Assembly (NCBI RefSeq): GCF_964340395.1
Contig: NC_135558.1
Coordinates: 10,772,501 to 10,836,500, forward strand
DNA from: Glandiceps talaboti
Taxonomy: Eukaryota > Hemichordata > Enteropneusta > Spengelidae
Length of the DNA stretch: 64,000 nt
Direction: 5' to 3'
Positions within the stretch are counted from its first letter, which is position 1. The number at the start of each line of letters is the position of its first letter. Position numbers and translations under genes: made by a program. The notes below the pieces were generated by a model, which was not told the DNA's origin, ran no database searches, and saw nothing but the letters and a program-made list of their open reading frames with translations. Positions 10,586-22,546 of this stretch are shown one piece after another.

Positions 10586-13375
10586 ATGTGGATAATCTAC
10601 AAGTTACATGTTGTACTCCAGCTGGGGTTCCTACTCCTGACTGTTGATATTCCTGTGGTCTCTTCAGATGTAACATGTAAGGTGTACAACCAGTCATATG
10701 TTGACTGTAGTTGGAGAGAATTGGATAGCATCCCTGACAATTTACCAACATTTGCCATACATCTTAACTTGTATGGTAATGAGGTTGTATCTTTACCACC
10801 AGGCAGTTTAGCAAGTCTAAAACAACTGGAGTACCTTAGACTTCAAAGCAACAATATAGAAACTCTCCCTTCTGGCTGTCTACAAGGTCTTCATCAACTG
10901 AAAGTACTGATCATGGCAGACAATTCTATTTCCTATATTGAAACACATGCTTTCAGAGATGTCCCTAAACTAGAAATTCTTGACATGTCTTTCAACTATG
11001 ACCTCAGAGGAATTCCAGACTATGTGTTCACTTCCCTGAAAAACTTGGTTACACTTGACCTGAGTCATACTGGAATTGAAATTTTGTCATCTACATCCTT
11101 GCAAGGACTTGTCAATTTACAAGAATTATATCTTGCTAGAAGTCCAATAACTGAAGTGGCAGATGGTACATTTCAAGACCAGAAGAAATTAAGAATATTA
11201 GAGTTGCTTGGTCACAACATAGTCTGTTTTCCTGGTCAATCACTCAAACCTTTGAGAAATATTGAAACACTCATTTTCTCAGCCATGGATATAGCATTTG
11301 ATAGTGATTGTGGGGACATTGATCTGAGAGACTTTCAAAAACTAGAAGTAGTTTCTCTTGATTCTATCAACATGAATGATTCAAATATACAGAGTATAAC
11401 ATTTGGGGATATCCAACTGCAGAAGTTGGATTTATCAAACAATACTTTGAAATGTCCAATTAATGGTACATTTAATGCATTTAGAGCTACAAAGCTGAAC
11501 TTACATGATAATTCAATCAATGGTGAATGTCTGGAGAAGTTACTGTATGACCTTGAACATTCTGATGTCAAATTTCTGTATTTGGGGAACACAAGACGAG
11601 AATTAGCAGTAAGAACCACAAGCACTACTTTCAGAGGTTTAAGGACATCAAAGTTAGAAGAACTGTTGATACTAAACATGTATGTTGAAGAAACCATCTT
11701 GTCTGCAGGAATTTTCCAATGGATGCCATATTTGAAAACCTTAAAAATAAATAGGAGTCGTCAATTAAAACTTCCAAGGAAAATCTTCAATGGATTACAA
11801 AATTTGAAAACTTTGGCAATACATAATAATGACATTGATGACATTGCACTTGGAGTTTTTAATGATTTGACATCACTGACAACACTGCAAATACGATGGA
11901 ATACGTTTAAAGGTTCGTATACAATGAATGACATTTTAGAAAATTTACAGAATCTCACTACTTTACAATACCTGTATTTAGATAACAACTACATACAAGG
12001 TGGAGATCTTTCATATTCTTTAAGTCACATGACTTCCCTAATAGAGTTACATATGTCCGATAAAAGTGGAAATGTATTATTTTCTCCTCAAAGCATTGGT
12101 GTGGAAAAACTTCAAAATCTCCAAGCACTGTCAATTGGTTTTTATCCTTGGGAAGAATTTGCTCCGAATCCATCACTTAAAAAGTTTTCTTTGACCAGCA
12201 TGATACAAACACCTGTTCGTTCAAAATTTACAAAAGGTTTTACACTTTTTTTTGACATTACAACAAGTTTGCAAACTTTAACTATCGACAATATACTATT
12301 TGAAACCATTCCAAACAATTCAGTCCCTTCTTTAGTATCATTAACACTTAAGGATGTCTATTTTAAAAACCCAGGTGATGTTTTTGAGTTCATTAATCTA
12401 TTCCCCAATATAGAAGAATTGTCTCTATCTGGTGTAGAAGGTCTGACAAATAAATTTATGGTGGACTTGCTGCCAACATTTTCTCATTTAGAAACACTGA
12501 CAATTATGAATACAAAAATCAGTGAAATTAATACACAAGCACTGAGAAATTTACATAATTTATCAACTTTTACAATTGAGGATAATCATTTAGACTGCTC
12601 CAAATGCAACATGAAGGAATTTGTAAAATGGATGAAAACTGACACAAAAGTCTATGTTGAACCATCCATTATCAAATGTGTAGAGCCATACAATATGAAT
12701 GGAAAGTCTGTGTTAACTTTGACCTTTGGATGGGAATGTAATCTAGCATTTATGATTTCAGTACCTGTTACTTGTATTTTTGCCTTTTCAGCAATTTGTA
12801 TAGGGCTTTGTGTTCATTTTCGTTGGTATATACGCTATGGTTGTTTCCTCATCAAACTAAAACGTGGTGGTTATCAACTCCAAGTCAATGATGAGGAGCA
12901 GCCATTGAATATCAGATATGATGCATTTGTTTGTTACAATGAAAATGACAGAAATTGGGTCATGCAGCAATTAATTCCTCATTTGGAAAACATTGATCCA
13001 CCTAGTTTCAAACTCTGTTTGCATGAACGTGATTTTATGCCAGGTATTGATATTTTTGACAACATTCTTGAAAGTATAGAGACTAGTCACAAAACTATGT
13101 TGATACTGTCACCTGGCTTTGCACAAAGTGAGTGGTGTTATTTTGAGATGAGAATGGCTCAAGATCATTTATTTCGAGAGAGGAGAAATCTCCTCCTCCT
13201 TGTGTTGTTACATGAAATTCCTGATAATGACATGCCCCGAATTTTACGAAAGATGTTATTGACCCAAAAATATATCAAATGGACAGAAAATGCAGTTGGT
13301 CAGAGACTTTTCTGGGAGAAATTAAAAGTTGCATTAAGATCTGACAACAGAGTTAACAGAGTGGCAAATATTTGA
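10586..13375 (+). CDS. Toll-like receptor A, intronless, 929 aa
   Basis: Innate immune receptor with an LRR ectodomain outside the cell or endosome and a cytoplasmic TIR domain that recruits adaptors. The start is taken at MWIIYKLH, which has A at -3 and is the only start shared by all nine copies; an in-frame ATG lies 24 bases upstream. Domains: signal peptide about 1-27; LRRNT with Cys31 and Cys41; more than twenty LRRs (LxxLxL pattern) to about 670; one LRRCT with Cys671, 674, 698 and 718, so the single-cysteine-cluster (V-type) form. TM is about 720-745. TIR is about 776-915 with box 1 YDAFVCYN, BB loop RDFMPG (Pro819) and box 3 FW (909-910). The first two thirds match TLR-F almost residue for residue; the tail differs. 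It is the first gene of the array, 2.1 kb from ANAPC2 and transcribed away from it. Ligand unknown. Confidence 0.95.
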   Translation: MWIIYKLHVVLQLGFLLLTVDIPVVSSDVTCKVYNQSYVDCSWRELDSIPDNLPTFAIHLNLYGNEVVSLPPGSLASLKQLEYLRLQSNNIETLPSGCLQGLHQLKVLIMADNSISYIETHAFRDVPKLEILDMSFNYDLRGIPDYVFTSLKNLVTLDLSHTGIEILSSTSLQGLVNLQELYLARSPITEVADGTFQDQKKLRILELLGHNIVCFPGQSLKPLRNIETLIFSAMDIAFDSDCGDIDLRDFQKLEVVSLDSINMNDSNIQSITFGDIQLQKLDLSNNTLKCPINGTFNAFRATKLNLHDNSINGECLEKLLYDLEHSDVKFLYLGNTRRELAVRTTSTTFRGLRTSKLEELLILNMYVEETILSAGIFQWMPYLKTLKINRSRQLKLPRKIFNGLQNLKTLAIHNNDIDDIALGVFNDLTSLTTLQIRWNTFKGSYTMNDILENLQNLTTLQYLYLDNNYIQGGDLSYSLSHMTSLIELHMSDKSGNVLFSPQSIGVEKLQNLQALSIGFYPWEEFAPNPSLKKFSLTSMIQTPVRSKFTKGFTLFFDITTSLQTLTIDNILFETIPNNSVPSLVSLTLKDVYFKNPGDVFEFINLFPNIEELSLSGVEGLTNKFMVDLLPTFSHLETLTIMNTKISEINTQALRNLHNLSTFTIEDNHLDCSKCNMKEFVKWMKTDTKVYVEPSIIKCVEPYNMNGKSVLTLTFGWECNLAFMISVPVTCIFAFSAICIGLCVHFRWYIRYGCFLIKLKRGGYQLQVNDEEQPLNIRYDAFVCYNENDRNWVMQQLIPHLENIDPPSFKLCLHERDFMPGIDIFDNILESIETSHKTMLILSPGFAQSEWCYFEMRMAQDHLFRERRNLLLLVLLHEIPDNDMPRILRKMLLTQKYIKWTENAVGQRLFWEKLKVALRSDNRVNRVANI

Positions 13376-14353
13376 GGTTTGGAAAGTGCCATTTTTGCCT
13401 TTTCAACATCTAGGGTTTTTTTTATGCATTTTTATGCAAGTCTTTATACTGTGTACAAGACGAACTATGTCAGTCACCTATAATTGATTGATAACTTCAC
13501 GAAAGACATTCAACATGTTTGACTTACTAGTATTTCTGCATTTAATACACTTGTATTGATTACTGCTATCAACTTAAAGGAAAAGACAGCCAGGTTTTTT
13601 CTACCTTCAGTATGCTTGTATTGATTACTGCTATCAATTTACAAATATATGAGCAACTCATATATGATTTGGGTGATGAAATAATACGTTGGTAATTTTT
13701 CAATTTTGAAACTTGTAAGGAAGCCCTACTGCACTAAACATTTGGTCAACTTCAACCATCTTGTGGATTTCCTGCAAGGGTTTATGGGAAACATGTAGAT
13801 GACATCATATATACCCCAGTTTCATTGGCTTGATATTCTCCATGTATTTGTGAAAGTTATTTGAAATATTCACATTTTCTTTTTGTTCAGTACCTTCCAT
13901 GTTTCTGTAGACTGCACTTTAAAAATGTTTTCTGATTGATTGTATTTTATTGTAATATCACTGCAGCACAAATATCGAATTAATTTCTAAGAACTTGAAA
14001 AAATCATCAGTAATTTAGTTGAATTCATTGGATGGACTATTACAAGTATTAATATGTATTGTACAAATCTTTTCACTGACACTTTTTTTAAATAGAGATT
14101 TTGTTGCAAATAATTCGGCAGCGATTTGGTCAAATTTGATAATAAATAATTTGATAATGGAACACAGTGTCACCTATTGTTTGTCTCCTTTGTGTCAGGT
14201 TTGAATGAAATCATGATTGCATGTTAGAGGGTATGGCTGTAGAACCTTTGTAATAGCTCCCTTCCTGATGTATATCATGTGTAGATATTGATATATCAGA
14301 ACAAAATGTCAATTATTGACATTCATCCACAACTTAAATGCCAGGGATACAAT
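13376..14353 (+). other. 3' flank of TLR-A (class 2)
   Basis: No gene. Contains two TGTATTGATTACTGCTATCAA repeats about 70 bp apart, then AATAAA at 14141-14146 followed by a GT-rich stretch at about 14176-14200. This is the best candidate poly(A) site, implying a 3' UTR near 0.8 kb. The flank carries the CACTGCAGCACAAATATCG form shared with E and G. A 61-codon frame here (14019-14204) begins at TTG and is broken in the E copy, so it is not a gene. Confidence 0.5.
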
Positions 14354-14990
14354 CCTTGGTTTCACATTGGTGCTACCTTATTAGTTGAATCATAAGGGAT
14401 TCCTAGTACTCCTTGGTTTCACATTGGTGCTACCTTATATTAGTTGAATCATAAGGGATTCCTAGTACTCCTTGGTTTTCACATTGGTGCTACCTTATTA
14501 GTTGAATCATAAGGGATTCCTAGTACTCCTTGGTTTTCAGGATTCCTAGTATTCCTTGGTTTCACATTGGTGCTACCTTATATTAGTTGAATCATAAGGG
14601 ATTCCTAGTACTCCTTGGTTTTCACATTGGTGCTACCTTATTAGTTGAATCATAAGGGATTCCTAGTACTCCTTGGTTTTCAGGATTCCTAGTATTCCTT
14701 GGTTTCACATTGGTGCTACCTTATATTAGTTGAATCATAAGGGATTCCTAGTACTCCGTGGTTTCACATTGGTGCTACCTTATTAGTTGAATCATAAGGG
14801 ATTCCTAGTACTCCTTGGTTTGCAGGATTCCTAGTACTCCTTGGTTTTCACATTGGTGCTACCTTATTAGTTGAATCATAAGGGATTCCTAGGACTCCTT
14901 GGTTTTCAGGATTCCTAGTACTCCTTGGTTTTCACATTGGTGCTACCTTATATTAGTTGAATCATAAGGGATTCCTAGTATTCCTTTGTT
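14354..14990. repeat. 57-bp minisatellite array, A-B spacer
   Basis: The unit starts TCACATTGGTGCTACC, continues TTATTAGTTGAATCATAAGG and ends GATTCCTAGTACTCCTTGG. Variants carry TTATATTAG (+3) or an extra T. Partial units of about 26 bp, TTTTCAGGATTCC onward, are interspersed. The array is 637 bp. Confidence 0.95.
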
Positions 14991-15845
14991 CTGGATCAAT
15001 TTTTTCTATAGCTCTATCAGTCAACTGTTCTCCACTACTAATGTTTTACCCTAATCTGAAGTCGGTCTTCAACAATACATAATGTAGTTCAAGATCTGAG
15101 GGTAATTAGTAATTATTCATTTTAATATTAATTGTAAGTTGTTAAATGCAAATGTAATGATAACTCACTATCAATGGAGAATATTCACAAACCTAGGATC
15201 ATGCACTATAGTGTGGTTTAATATGCAAGGGGATCTGTAGACTCCTACATGTAGTGTAAAATCAAAGGTGATTGTTATTCATTTATGCAAATTATATTCA
15301 CAAGTTTTGTTACCATATGCAAATTTAATGATAACAACTCATTATCAATGAAAAGTATTTATTTATATATAAGTATTCATTGATCTCTCTGATCATACAC
15401 TGTATATGCCAACATATATGTACATCAACAAAGTTTGTACAATATTTGCTCTTTGTAATCTATATAGATATAACATTTTATAAAGGTTGAACCTTGCATT
15501 CCTAAAATATAGTCGACAAGTAATTATGCAAATTACTCACTCAAGCAAAAAGCTATATTAATACGATTTAGAAGACACATGTGCTTTGTCATCATCAATG
15601 TATCTACCAAATAATTAATTATATGAAAATTACAGAATTCATTAACATATTGCCTAATTACTGAAAATCATTATTTATGTAAATGCATTATCTATATTCA
15701 TTTCATGTTTACTATAAAAATCTAATCAGTTTCAGCTATTACCCCAAAGTACCAACTTGCACCAAATTTCATTTGAATTGATATCGCTTTGAGGAAATGA
15801 CATAGAAAGACACACATACACCAACACAGAGACAGACAGACAGAC

Positions 15846-15878
<33 letters not shown>

Positions 15879-16242
15879 GAACCATTTCAAAATATTCCTT
15901 TAGAACAGATAATCAGTCATAGTAAAATGTGACCATCCCCTGATTTCATTTTCTTAAATATGGCCCTTCGCTAAGAAATAATTTATAACACCTACCCCCT
16001 CCCATTCTGACATACTTCCACTATTTTGTAAACACAGAAGTCTCTCATATCACTGTTATATTTATACTGTTTGTTTATGATATCTGTACATGATAGTTGA
16101 TAGTATGACTTTGTTTGATATAAACAATTCAAAAAGCTGCCTAAATTTTGAAGTTAACAAAGTTACCAATGCTTTTAATAGTTTTCATACACATAAACAA
16201 AAACCCACAATACACCAGGAAGTAAAATATACATGGATACCA
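14991..16242. other. Upstream spacer of TLR-B
   Basis: Non-coding, AT-rich, homologous to the sequence between array and promoter in front of C, D, F, G and H. It includes a (GACA)n run at 15829-15880. Nothing else is supported. Confidence 0.6.
15829..15880. repeat. (GACA)n microsatellite before TLR-B
   Basis: A run of GACA units interrupted once by CACA. The homologous run varies in length before each copy. Confidence 0.9.
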
Positions 16243-16518
16243 ACCGGAAGTAAAGAAAATGAAAGTTCAAAAAGGGTTCACATATTAATACGAAAAGCTA
16301 TGTGAGAGTCATTGATACAACTAGTCAGATTATGAAAACACCCATCCCAATGATGTCATTGTTTCACAAAGGAAGTTACTGGAATACAGTTCTGCTCAGT
16401 TCAGTGTACACGTAGTTCAGTTAAAACTGGACTACAGAAGTAAGGAATACAAGATCTGGGAGATTTCTTTCCACACAGCCTGTGTTCTCTTTTGATGCCA
16501 AATAACCAATGTGACAAG
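16243..16518 (+). promoter_or_regulatory. Conserved upstream block with ETS-, ISRE- and bZIP-like sites, TLR-B
   Basis: ACCGGAAGT (16243-16251) matches the ETS consensus. GAAAATGAAAG (16255-16265) fits the GAAANNGAAA form bound by IRF proteins. TGATGTCA (16351-16358) is 168 bases before the ATG. A TTTCCACACAG acceptor-like motif lies near the start codon. Site identity is seen directly; factor binding is inferred. Confidence 0.45.
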
Positions 16519-19299
16519 ATGTGGATAATCTACAAGTTACATGTTGTACTCCAGCTGGGGATCCTACTCCTGACTGTTGATATTCCTGTTGTCTCTTCAG
16601 ATGTAACATGTAAGGTGTACAACCAGTCATATGTGGACTGTAGTCAGAGAGAATTGGATAGCATCCCTGACAATTTACCATCGTTTGCTACAGATCTTGA
16701 TTTATATCGTAATGACATCACATCTTTACCACCAGGCAGTTTAGCAAGTCTGCAACAACTGGAGCATCTGGGACTTGCGAACAACAATATAGAAACTCTC
16801 CATTCTGGCTGTCTACAAGGACTTCATCAACTGAAAATATTGATCATAAAAACTAATGCTCTTTCCTATATTGAACCAAATGCTTTCAGAGATGTCCCTA
16901 AACTAGAAATTCTTGACATGTCTTCTAACCATGACCTCAGAGGAATTCCAAATTATGTGTTCACTCCTCTGAAAAACTTGGTTACACTTCATCTGAGATA
17001 CACTGGAATTGAAATGCTGTCATCGTCATCCTTACAAGGACTTGTCAATTTACAAGAATTATATCTCAATGGAGGTTCAATAACTGAAGTGGCAGATGAT
17101 ACATTTAAAGACCTGAAGAAATTAAGAATATTAGATTTGAGTAATAACAACTTTGCCTGTTTTCCAAGTAAATCACTTAAACCTTTGACAAATGTTGAAA
17201 TAATTCGATTTTCAGGCCAGTACTTAACATCTGACAGTGACTGTGACAACATTGATCTGAGAGATTTTCAAAAACTAGAAATAGTTTCTCTAGATAGAAA
17301 TAATATCAATGACTCAAATATACAGAGTATGACATTTAGAGATGTCCCATTACATGAGCTGGTTTTATCAGGCAATAATTTGAAATGCCCAATTAATGGT
17401 ACATTAAATGCAGTTAGAGCTACAATGCTGGACCTGACTGATAATCTAATCGATGGTGAATGTCTGGAGAAGTTACTGTATGATCTTGAACATTCTGATG
17501 TGAAAGTTCTGCACTTGGGAAACATAAGTCCTGAATTACCAGTAAGAATCACGAGCACTACTTTCAGAGGTTTGAGAACATCAAAATTAAAAGAACTATT
17601 GATACAAAATATGTATGTTGAAGAAACAAACTTGTCTGCTGGAGTTTTCCAATGGATGCCACATTTGAAAACTTTGGAATTAACTTTAAATCATCAATTT
17701 AAACTTCCAAGAACAATGTTCAATGGATTACAAAATTTGAAAACTTTGGGATTACGTGAGAATGACTTTGATGACATTGAACTTGGAATTTTCAATGATT
17801 TGACATCATTGACAACACTGCAAATACAATGGAATATGTTTAAAACTTTGTATACAATGAACGACATTTTAGAAAATTTACAGAATCTCACCACATTACA
17901 ATACCTGTATTTAGATGACAACAACATAGAAGGTGGATTTGTTTCATATTCTTTAGGTCACATGACTTCTCTGATAGAGTTGGATATGTCACACAGTAGT
18001 TCAACTGTATTTGTTACTCCTCAAGCCATGGGTGTGGAGAAACTTCCAAATCTCCAATCACTATCAATAGATGTTTCTCCTTCGAGAAAATATACTATAA
18101 ATCCATCACTTAAAGTGTTTTATTTAACCAGCGCAAGACAAACAAGTGTTCGTTCAAAGGATTTTACACATTTTTTTGACAATAGAACAAGTTTGCAAAC
18201 TTTAACAATCGACAATATACAATTTGAAACTATTCCAAACAATTCAGTCCCTTCTTTAGTATCATTAACACTTAAGGATGTCTATTTTAAAAACCCAGCT
18301 GATGTTTTTGAGTTCATTAATCTATTCCCCAATATAAAAGAACTGTCTCTGACTGGTGTAGAAGGTCTGACAAATAAATTCATGGTGGACTTGCTGTCAT
18401 CATTTTCTCATTTAGAAACACTGATCATTATGAATACAGAGATCAGTGAAATTAATGCACAAGCACTGACAAATTTAATTAATCTGACAAAGTTTGCTTT
18501 TGAGGATAATCACTTAGACTGCTCCTCATGCAACATGAAGGAATTTGTAGAATGGATGAAAACTGACAGAAAAGTCTATGTTGAACAATCCATTATCAAA
18601 TGTGTAGAGCCGTACAATATGAATGGAAAGTCTGTGTTAACTTTGACCTTTGGATGGGAATGTAATCTAGCATTTATGATTGCAGTACCTGTTACTTGTA
18701 TTTTTGCCTTTTCAGCAATTTGTATTGGACTTTGTGTTCATTTTCGTTGGTATATACGCTATGGTTGTTTCCTCATCAAACTAAAACGTGGTGGTTACCA
18801 ACTACAAGTCAACGATGAGGAGCAGCCATTGAATATCAGATATGATGCATTTGTTTGTTACAATGAAAATGACAGAGATTGGGTCATGCAGCAATTAATT
18901 CCTCATTTGGAAAATATTGATCCACCTAATTTCAAACTCTGTTTGCATGAACGTGATTTTATGCCAGGAATTGATATATTTGACAACATTCTTGAAAGTA
19001 TAGAAACTAGTCACAAAACTATGTTGATACTGTCACCTGGCTTTGCACAAAGTGAGTGGTGTTATTTTGAGATGAGAATGGCTCAAGATCATTTATTTCG
19101 ACAGAAGAGAAATCTTCTCCTCCTTGTGTTGTTACATGAAATTCCTGATAATGACATGCCAAGAGTTTTACGAAAGATGTTACTGACCCAGAAATATATC
19201 AAATGGACTGAAAATGAAGTTGGTCAGAGACTTTTCTGGGAGAAATTAAAAGTTGCATTAAGATCTGACAACAGAGTTAACAGAGTGGCAAATATTTGA
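16519..19299 (+). CDS. Toll-like receptor B, intronless, 926 aa
   Basis: Same architecture as copy A: signal peptide, LRRNT (Cys31/Cys41), LRRs, one LRRCT (Cys668, 671, 695, 715), TM from about 717, TIR from about 773 with RDFMPG (Pro816) and FW (906-907). The ectodomain has its own sequence in the first half (for example DLYRNDITSLPPGSLASLQQ). The block around TDNLIDGECLEKLL and LHLGNISP is shared with the broken copy H, and the block NTEISEINAQALTNLINLTK is shared with F. The TIR carries the RQKRN and TENEVG variants. The gene is open throughout with no sign of decay. It lies 3.1 kb downstream of A. Confidence 0.95.
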   Translation: MWIIYKLHVVLQLGILLLTVDIPVVSSDVTCKVYNQSYVDCSQRELDSIPDNLPSFATDLDLYRNDITSLPPGSLASLQQLEHLGLANNNIETLHSGCLQGLHQLKILIIKTNALSYIEPNAFRDVPKLEILDMSSNHDLRGIPNYVFTPLKNLVTLHLRYTGIEMLSSSSLQGLVNLQELYLNGGSITEVADDTFKDLKKLRILDLSNNNFACFPSKSLKPLTNVEIIRFSGQYLTSDSDCDNIDLRDFQKLEIVSLDRNNINDSNIQSMTFRDVPLHELVLSGNNLKCPINGTLNAVRATMLDLTDNLIDGECLEKLLYDLEHSDVKVLHLGNISPELPVRITSTTFRGLRTSKLKELLIQNMYVEETNLSAGVFQWMPHLKTLELTLNHQFKLPRTMFNGLQNLKTLGLRENDFDDIELGIFNDLTSLTTLQIQWNMFKTLYTMNDILENLQNLTTLQYLYLDDNNIEGGFVSYSLGHMTSLIELDMSHSSSTVFVTPQAMGVEKLPNLQSLSIDVSPSRKYTINPSLKVFYLTSARQTSVRSKDFTHFFDNRTSLQTLTIDNIQFETIPNNSVPSLVSLTLKDVYFKNPADVFEFINLFPNIKELSLTGVEGLTNKFMVDLLSSFSHLETLIIMNTEISEINAQALTNLINLTKFAFEDNHLDCSSCNMKEFVEWMKTDRKVYVEQSIIKCVEPYNMNGKSVLTLTFGWECNLAFMIAVPVTCIFAFSAICIGLCVHFRWYIRYGCFLIKLKRGGYQLQVNDEEQPLNIRYDAFVCYNENDRDWVMQQLIPHLENIDPPNFKLCLHERDFMPGIDIFDNILESIETSHKTMLILSPGFAQSEWCYFEMRMAQDHLFRQKRNLLLLVLLHEIPDNDMPRVLRKMLLTQKYIKWTENEVGQRLFWEKLKVALRSDNRVNRVANI

Positions 19300-20342
19300 G
19301 GTTTGAAAAGTGTCATTTTTGTGTTTTCAACATCTAGGGGTGATTCAGACAACATTTTTATGCAAGTCTTTATACTGTGTACAAGACGAACTATGTCAGT
19401 TACCTATAATTGATTAGTCTAGGGGTGATTCAGACAACATTTTTATGCAAGTCTTTATACTGTGTACAAGACGAACTATGTCAGTCACCTATAATTGATT
19501 GATAACTTCACAAAAGGCATTCAAGATGTCTGACTTATTTCTGCATTTAATACACTTGTATTGATTACTGCTATCAACTTAAAGGAAAAGACCAGCCAGG
19601 TTTTTTCTACCTTCAGTACGCTTGTATTGATTACTGCTATCAACTTACAAATATATGAGCAACTCATATACGAATTGGGTGATAAAATAATACCTTGGTA
19701 AATTTTTCAATTTTGAAACTTGTAAGGAAGTCCTACTGCACTAAACATTTGGTCAACTTCAACCATCTTGTGGATTTCCTGCAAGGGTTTATGGGAAACA
19801 TGTATATGACATCATATATACCCCAGTTTCATTGGCTTGATATTCTCCATGTATTTGTGAAAGTTATTTGAAATATTCACATTTTGTTTTTGTTTAGTAC
19901 CTTCCATGTTTCTGTAGATTGAGTTGAGATACTTTTAAAATGTTTCTGATTGATTCCATTTTATTGTAATATCAGCACAAATATTGAATTAATTTGAAGA
20001 ACTTTAGTTGAATTCATTGGATGGACTATTACAAGTATTAATATGTATTGTACAAATATTTTCACTGACACTTTTTTTAAATAGAGATTTTGTTGCAAAT
20101 AATTCGGCAGCGATTTGGTCAAATGTGATAATAAATAATTTGATAATGGAACACAGTGTCACCTATTGTTTGTCTCCTTTGTGTCATGTTTGAATGAAAT
20201 CATGATTGCATGTTAGAGGGTATGGCTGTAGAACCTTTGTAATAGCTCCCTTCCTGATGTATATCATGTGTAGATATTGATATATCAGCACAAAATGTCA
20301 ATTATTGACATTCATCCACAACTTAAATGCCAGGGATACAAT
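19300..20342 (+). other. 3' flank of TLR-B (class 1)
   Basis: No gene. The first part holds an 85-bp tandem duplication (19333-19502) not seen in other copies. AATAAA is at 20130-20135 with GT-rich sequence after it. The TTGAATTAATTTGAAGAACT form is shared with C and I. Confidence 0.5.
19333..19502. repeat. 85-bp tandem duplication in the TLR-B 3' flank
   Basis: The block starting TCTAGGGGTGATTCAGAC begins at 19333 and again at 19418 and runs through CCTATAATTGATT in both copies. Other TLR copies have it once. It is likely transcribed in the 3' UTR. Confidence 0.9.
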
Positions 20343-21662
20343 CCTTGGTTTCACATTGGTGCTACCTTATATTAGTTGAATCATAAGGGATTCCTAGTAC
20401 TCCTTGGTTTCACATTGGTGCTACCTTATATTAATTGAATCATAAGGGATTCCTAGTACTCCTTGGTTTTCAGGATTCCTAGTACTCCTTGGTTTCACAT
20501 TGGTGCTACCTTATATTAGTTGAATCATAAGGGATTCCTAGTACTCCTTGGTTTCACATTGGTGCTACCTTATTAGTTGAATCATAAGGGATTCCTAGTA
20601 CTCCTTGGTTTCACATTGGTGCTACCTTATTAGTTGAATCATAAGGGATTCCTAGTACTCCTTGGTTTCACATTGGTGCTACCTTATTAGTTGAATCATA
20701 AGGGATTCCTAGTACTCCTTGGTTTGCAGGATTCCTAGTACTCCTTGGTTTCACATTGGTGCTACCTTATTAGTTGAATCATAAGGGATTCCTAGTACTC
20801 CTTAGTTTTCACATTGGTGCTACCTTATTAGTTGAATCATAAGGGATTCCTAGTACTCCTTAGTTTTCACATTGGTGCTACCTTACTAGTTGAATCATAA
20901 GGGATTCCTAGTATTCCCTGATTTTCACATTGGTGCTACCTTATTAGTTGAATCATAAGGGATTCCTAGTACTCCTTGGTTTTCAGGATCCCTTTTACTC
21001 CTTGGTTTTCACATTCGTGCTACCTTATAGTTGAATTATAAGGGATTCCTAGTACTCCTTAGTTTTCACATTGGTGCTACCTTATTAGTTGAATCATAAG
21101 GGATTCCTAGTACTCCTTAGTTTTCACATTGGTGCTACCTTACTAGTTGAATCATAAGGGATTCCTAGTATTCCCTGATTTTCACATTGGTGCTACCTTA
21201 TTAGTTGAATCATAAGGGATTCCTAGTACTCCTTGGTTTTCAGGATCCCTTTTACTCCTTGGTTTTCACATTCGTGCTACCTTATAGTTGAATCATAAGG
21301 GATTCCTAGTACTCCTTAGTTTTCACATTGGTGCTACCTTATTAGTTGAATCATGTGGGATTCCTAGTACTCCTTGGTTTTCACATTGGTGCTACCTTAT
21401 TAGTTGAATCATAAGGGATTCCTAGTACTCCTTGGTTTTCAGGATTCCTAGTACTCCTTGGTTTTCACATTAGTGCTACCTTATTAGTTGAATCATAAGG
21501 GATTCCTAGTACTCCTTGGTTTCACATTGGTGCTACCTTATTAGTTGAATCATAAGGGATTCCTAGTACTCCTTGGTTTTCAGGATTCCTAGTACTCCTT
21601 GGTTTTCACATTGGTGCTACCTTATTAGTTGAATCATAAGGGATTCCTAGTATTCCTTTGTT
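20343..21662. repeat. 57-bp minisatellite array, B-C spacer (1.3 kb)
   Basis: Same unit family as in the A-B spacer. A larger block with CTTTTACTCCTTGG and ATTCGTGCTACC variants occurs twice (about 20990 and 21250), showing duplication of multi-unit segments. Confidence 0.95.
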
Positions 21663-22513
21663 CTGGATCAATTTTTTCTATAGCTCTGTCAGTCAATTGT
21701 TTTCTACTACTAATGTTTTACCCTAATCTGAAGCCAGTCTTCAACAACACATAATGTAGTTCAAGATCTGAGGGTAATTAGTAATTATTCATTTTCATTT
21801 TATTCATTTGTTGTTATATGCAAATGTAATGATAACTCATTATCAGTGGAGAATATTCACAAACCTAGGATCATGTACTATAGTATGGTTTAATATGCAA
21901 GGAGATCTGTAGACACCTACATGTAGTGTACAATCAAAGGTGATTAGCATTCATTTATGCAAATTATATTCACAAGTTTTGATACTGTGTGCAAATTTAA
22001 TGATAACAGCTCATTATCAATGAAAAGTATTTATTTATTAAATTATTTATTTATATATAAGTATTCATTGATCTCTCTGATCATACACTGTATATGCCAA
22101 CATATATGTACATCAACAAAGTTTGTACAATATTTGCTCTTTGTAATCTATATAGATATAACATTTTATAAAGGTTGAACCTTGCATTCCTAAAATATAG
22201 TCGACAAGTAATTATGCAAATTACTCCTTCAAGCAAAAAGTTACATCAACATGATTTAGAAGACACATGCTTTGTCATCATCAATGTATCTACCAAATAA
22301 TTAATTATATGAAAATTACAGAATTCATTAACATATTGCCTAATTACTGTAAATCATTATTTATGTAAATGTATTATCTATATTCATTTCATGTTTACTA
22401 TAAAAATCTAATCAGTTTCAGCTATTACCCCAAAGTACCAACTTGCACCAAATTTCATTTGAATTGATATCGCTTTGAGGAAATGACATAGAAAGACACA
22501 CATACACCAACAC

Positions 22514-22546
<33 letters not shown>

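Noticed and set aside
11335-11697. Long minus-strand frames inside the TLR genes
   Set aside because: They are mirror frames of an LRR coding sequence and recur in each copy for that reason; no independent gene features.
14019-14204. A 61-codon frame (NSLDGLLQVLI...) open in the 3' flanks of A, B, C, D, F, G and I
   Set aside because: It starts at TTG with no ATG at that point, lies in the 3' UTR-like flank, is frameshifted by two bases in the E copy, and is explained by recent duplication of the flank.
14354-14990. CRISPR-like reading of the repeat arrays
   Set aside because: Units are directly adjacent with no unique spacers, and the context is an animal genome; this is a minisatellite.
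21957-22178. A 73-codon frame repeated in the spacers before C, D and G
   Set aside because: It starts without ATG, has low-complexity composition, and its conservation equals that of the surrounding duplicated non-coding spacer.
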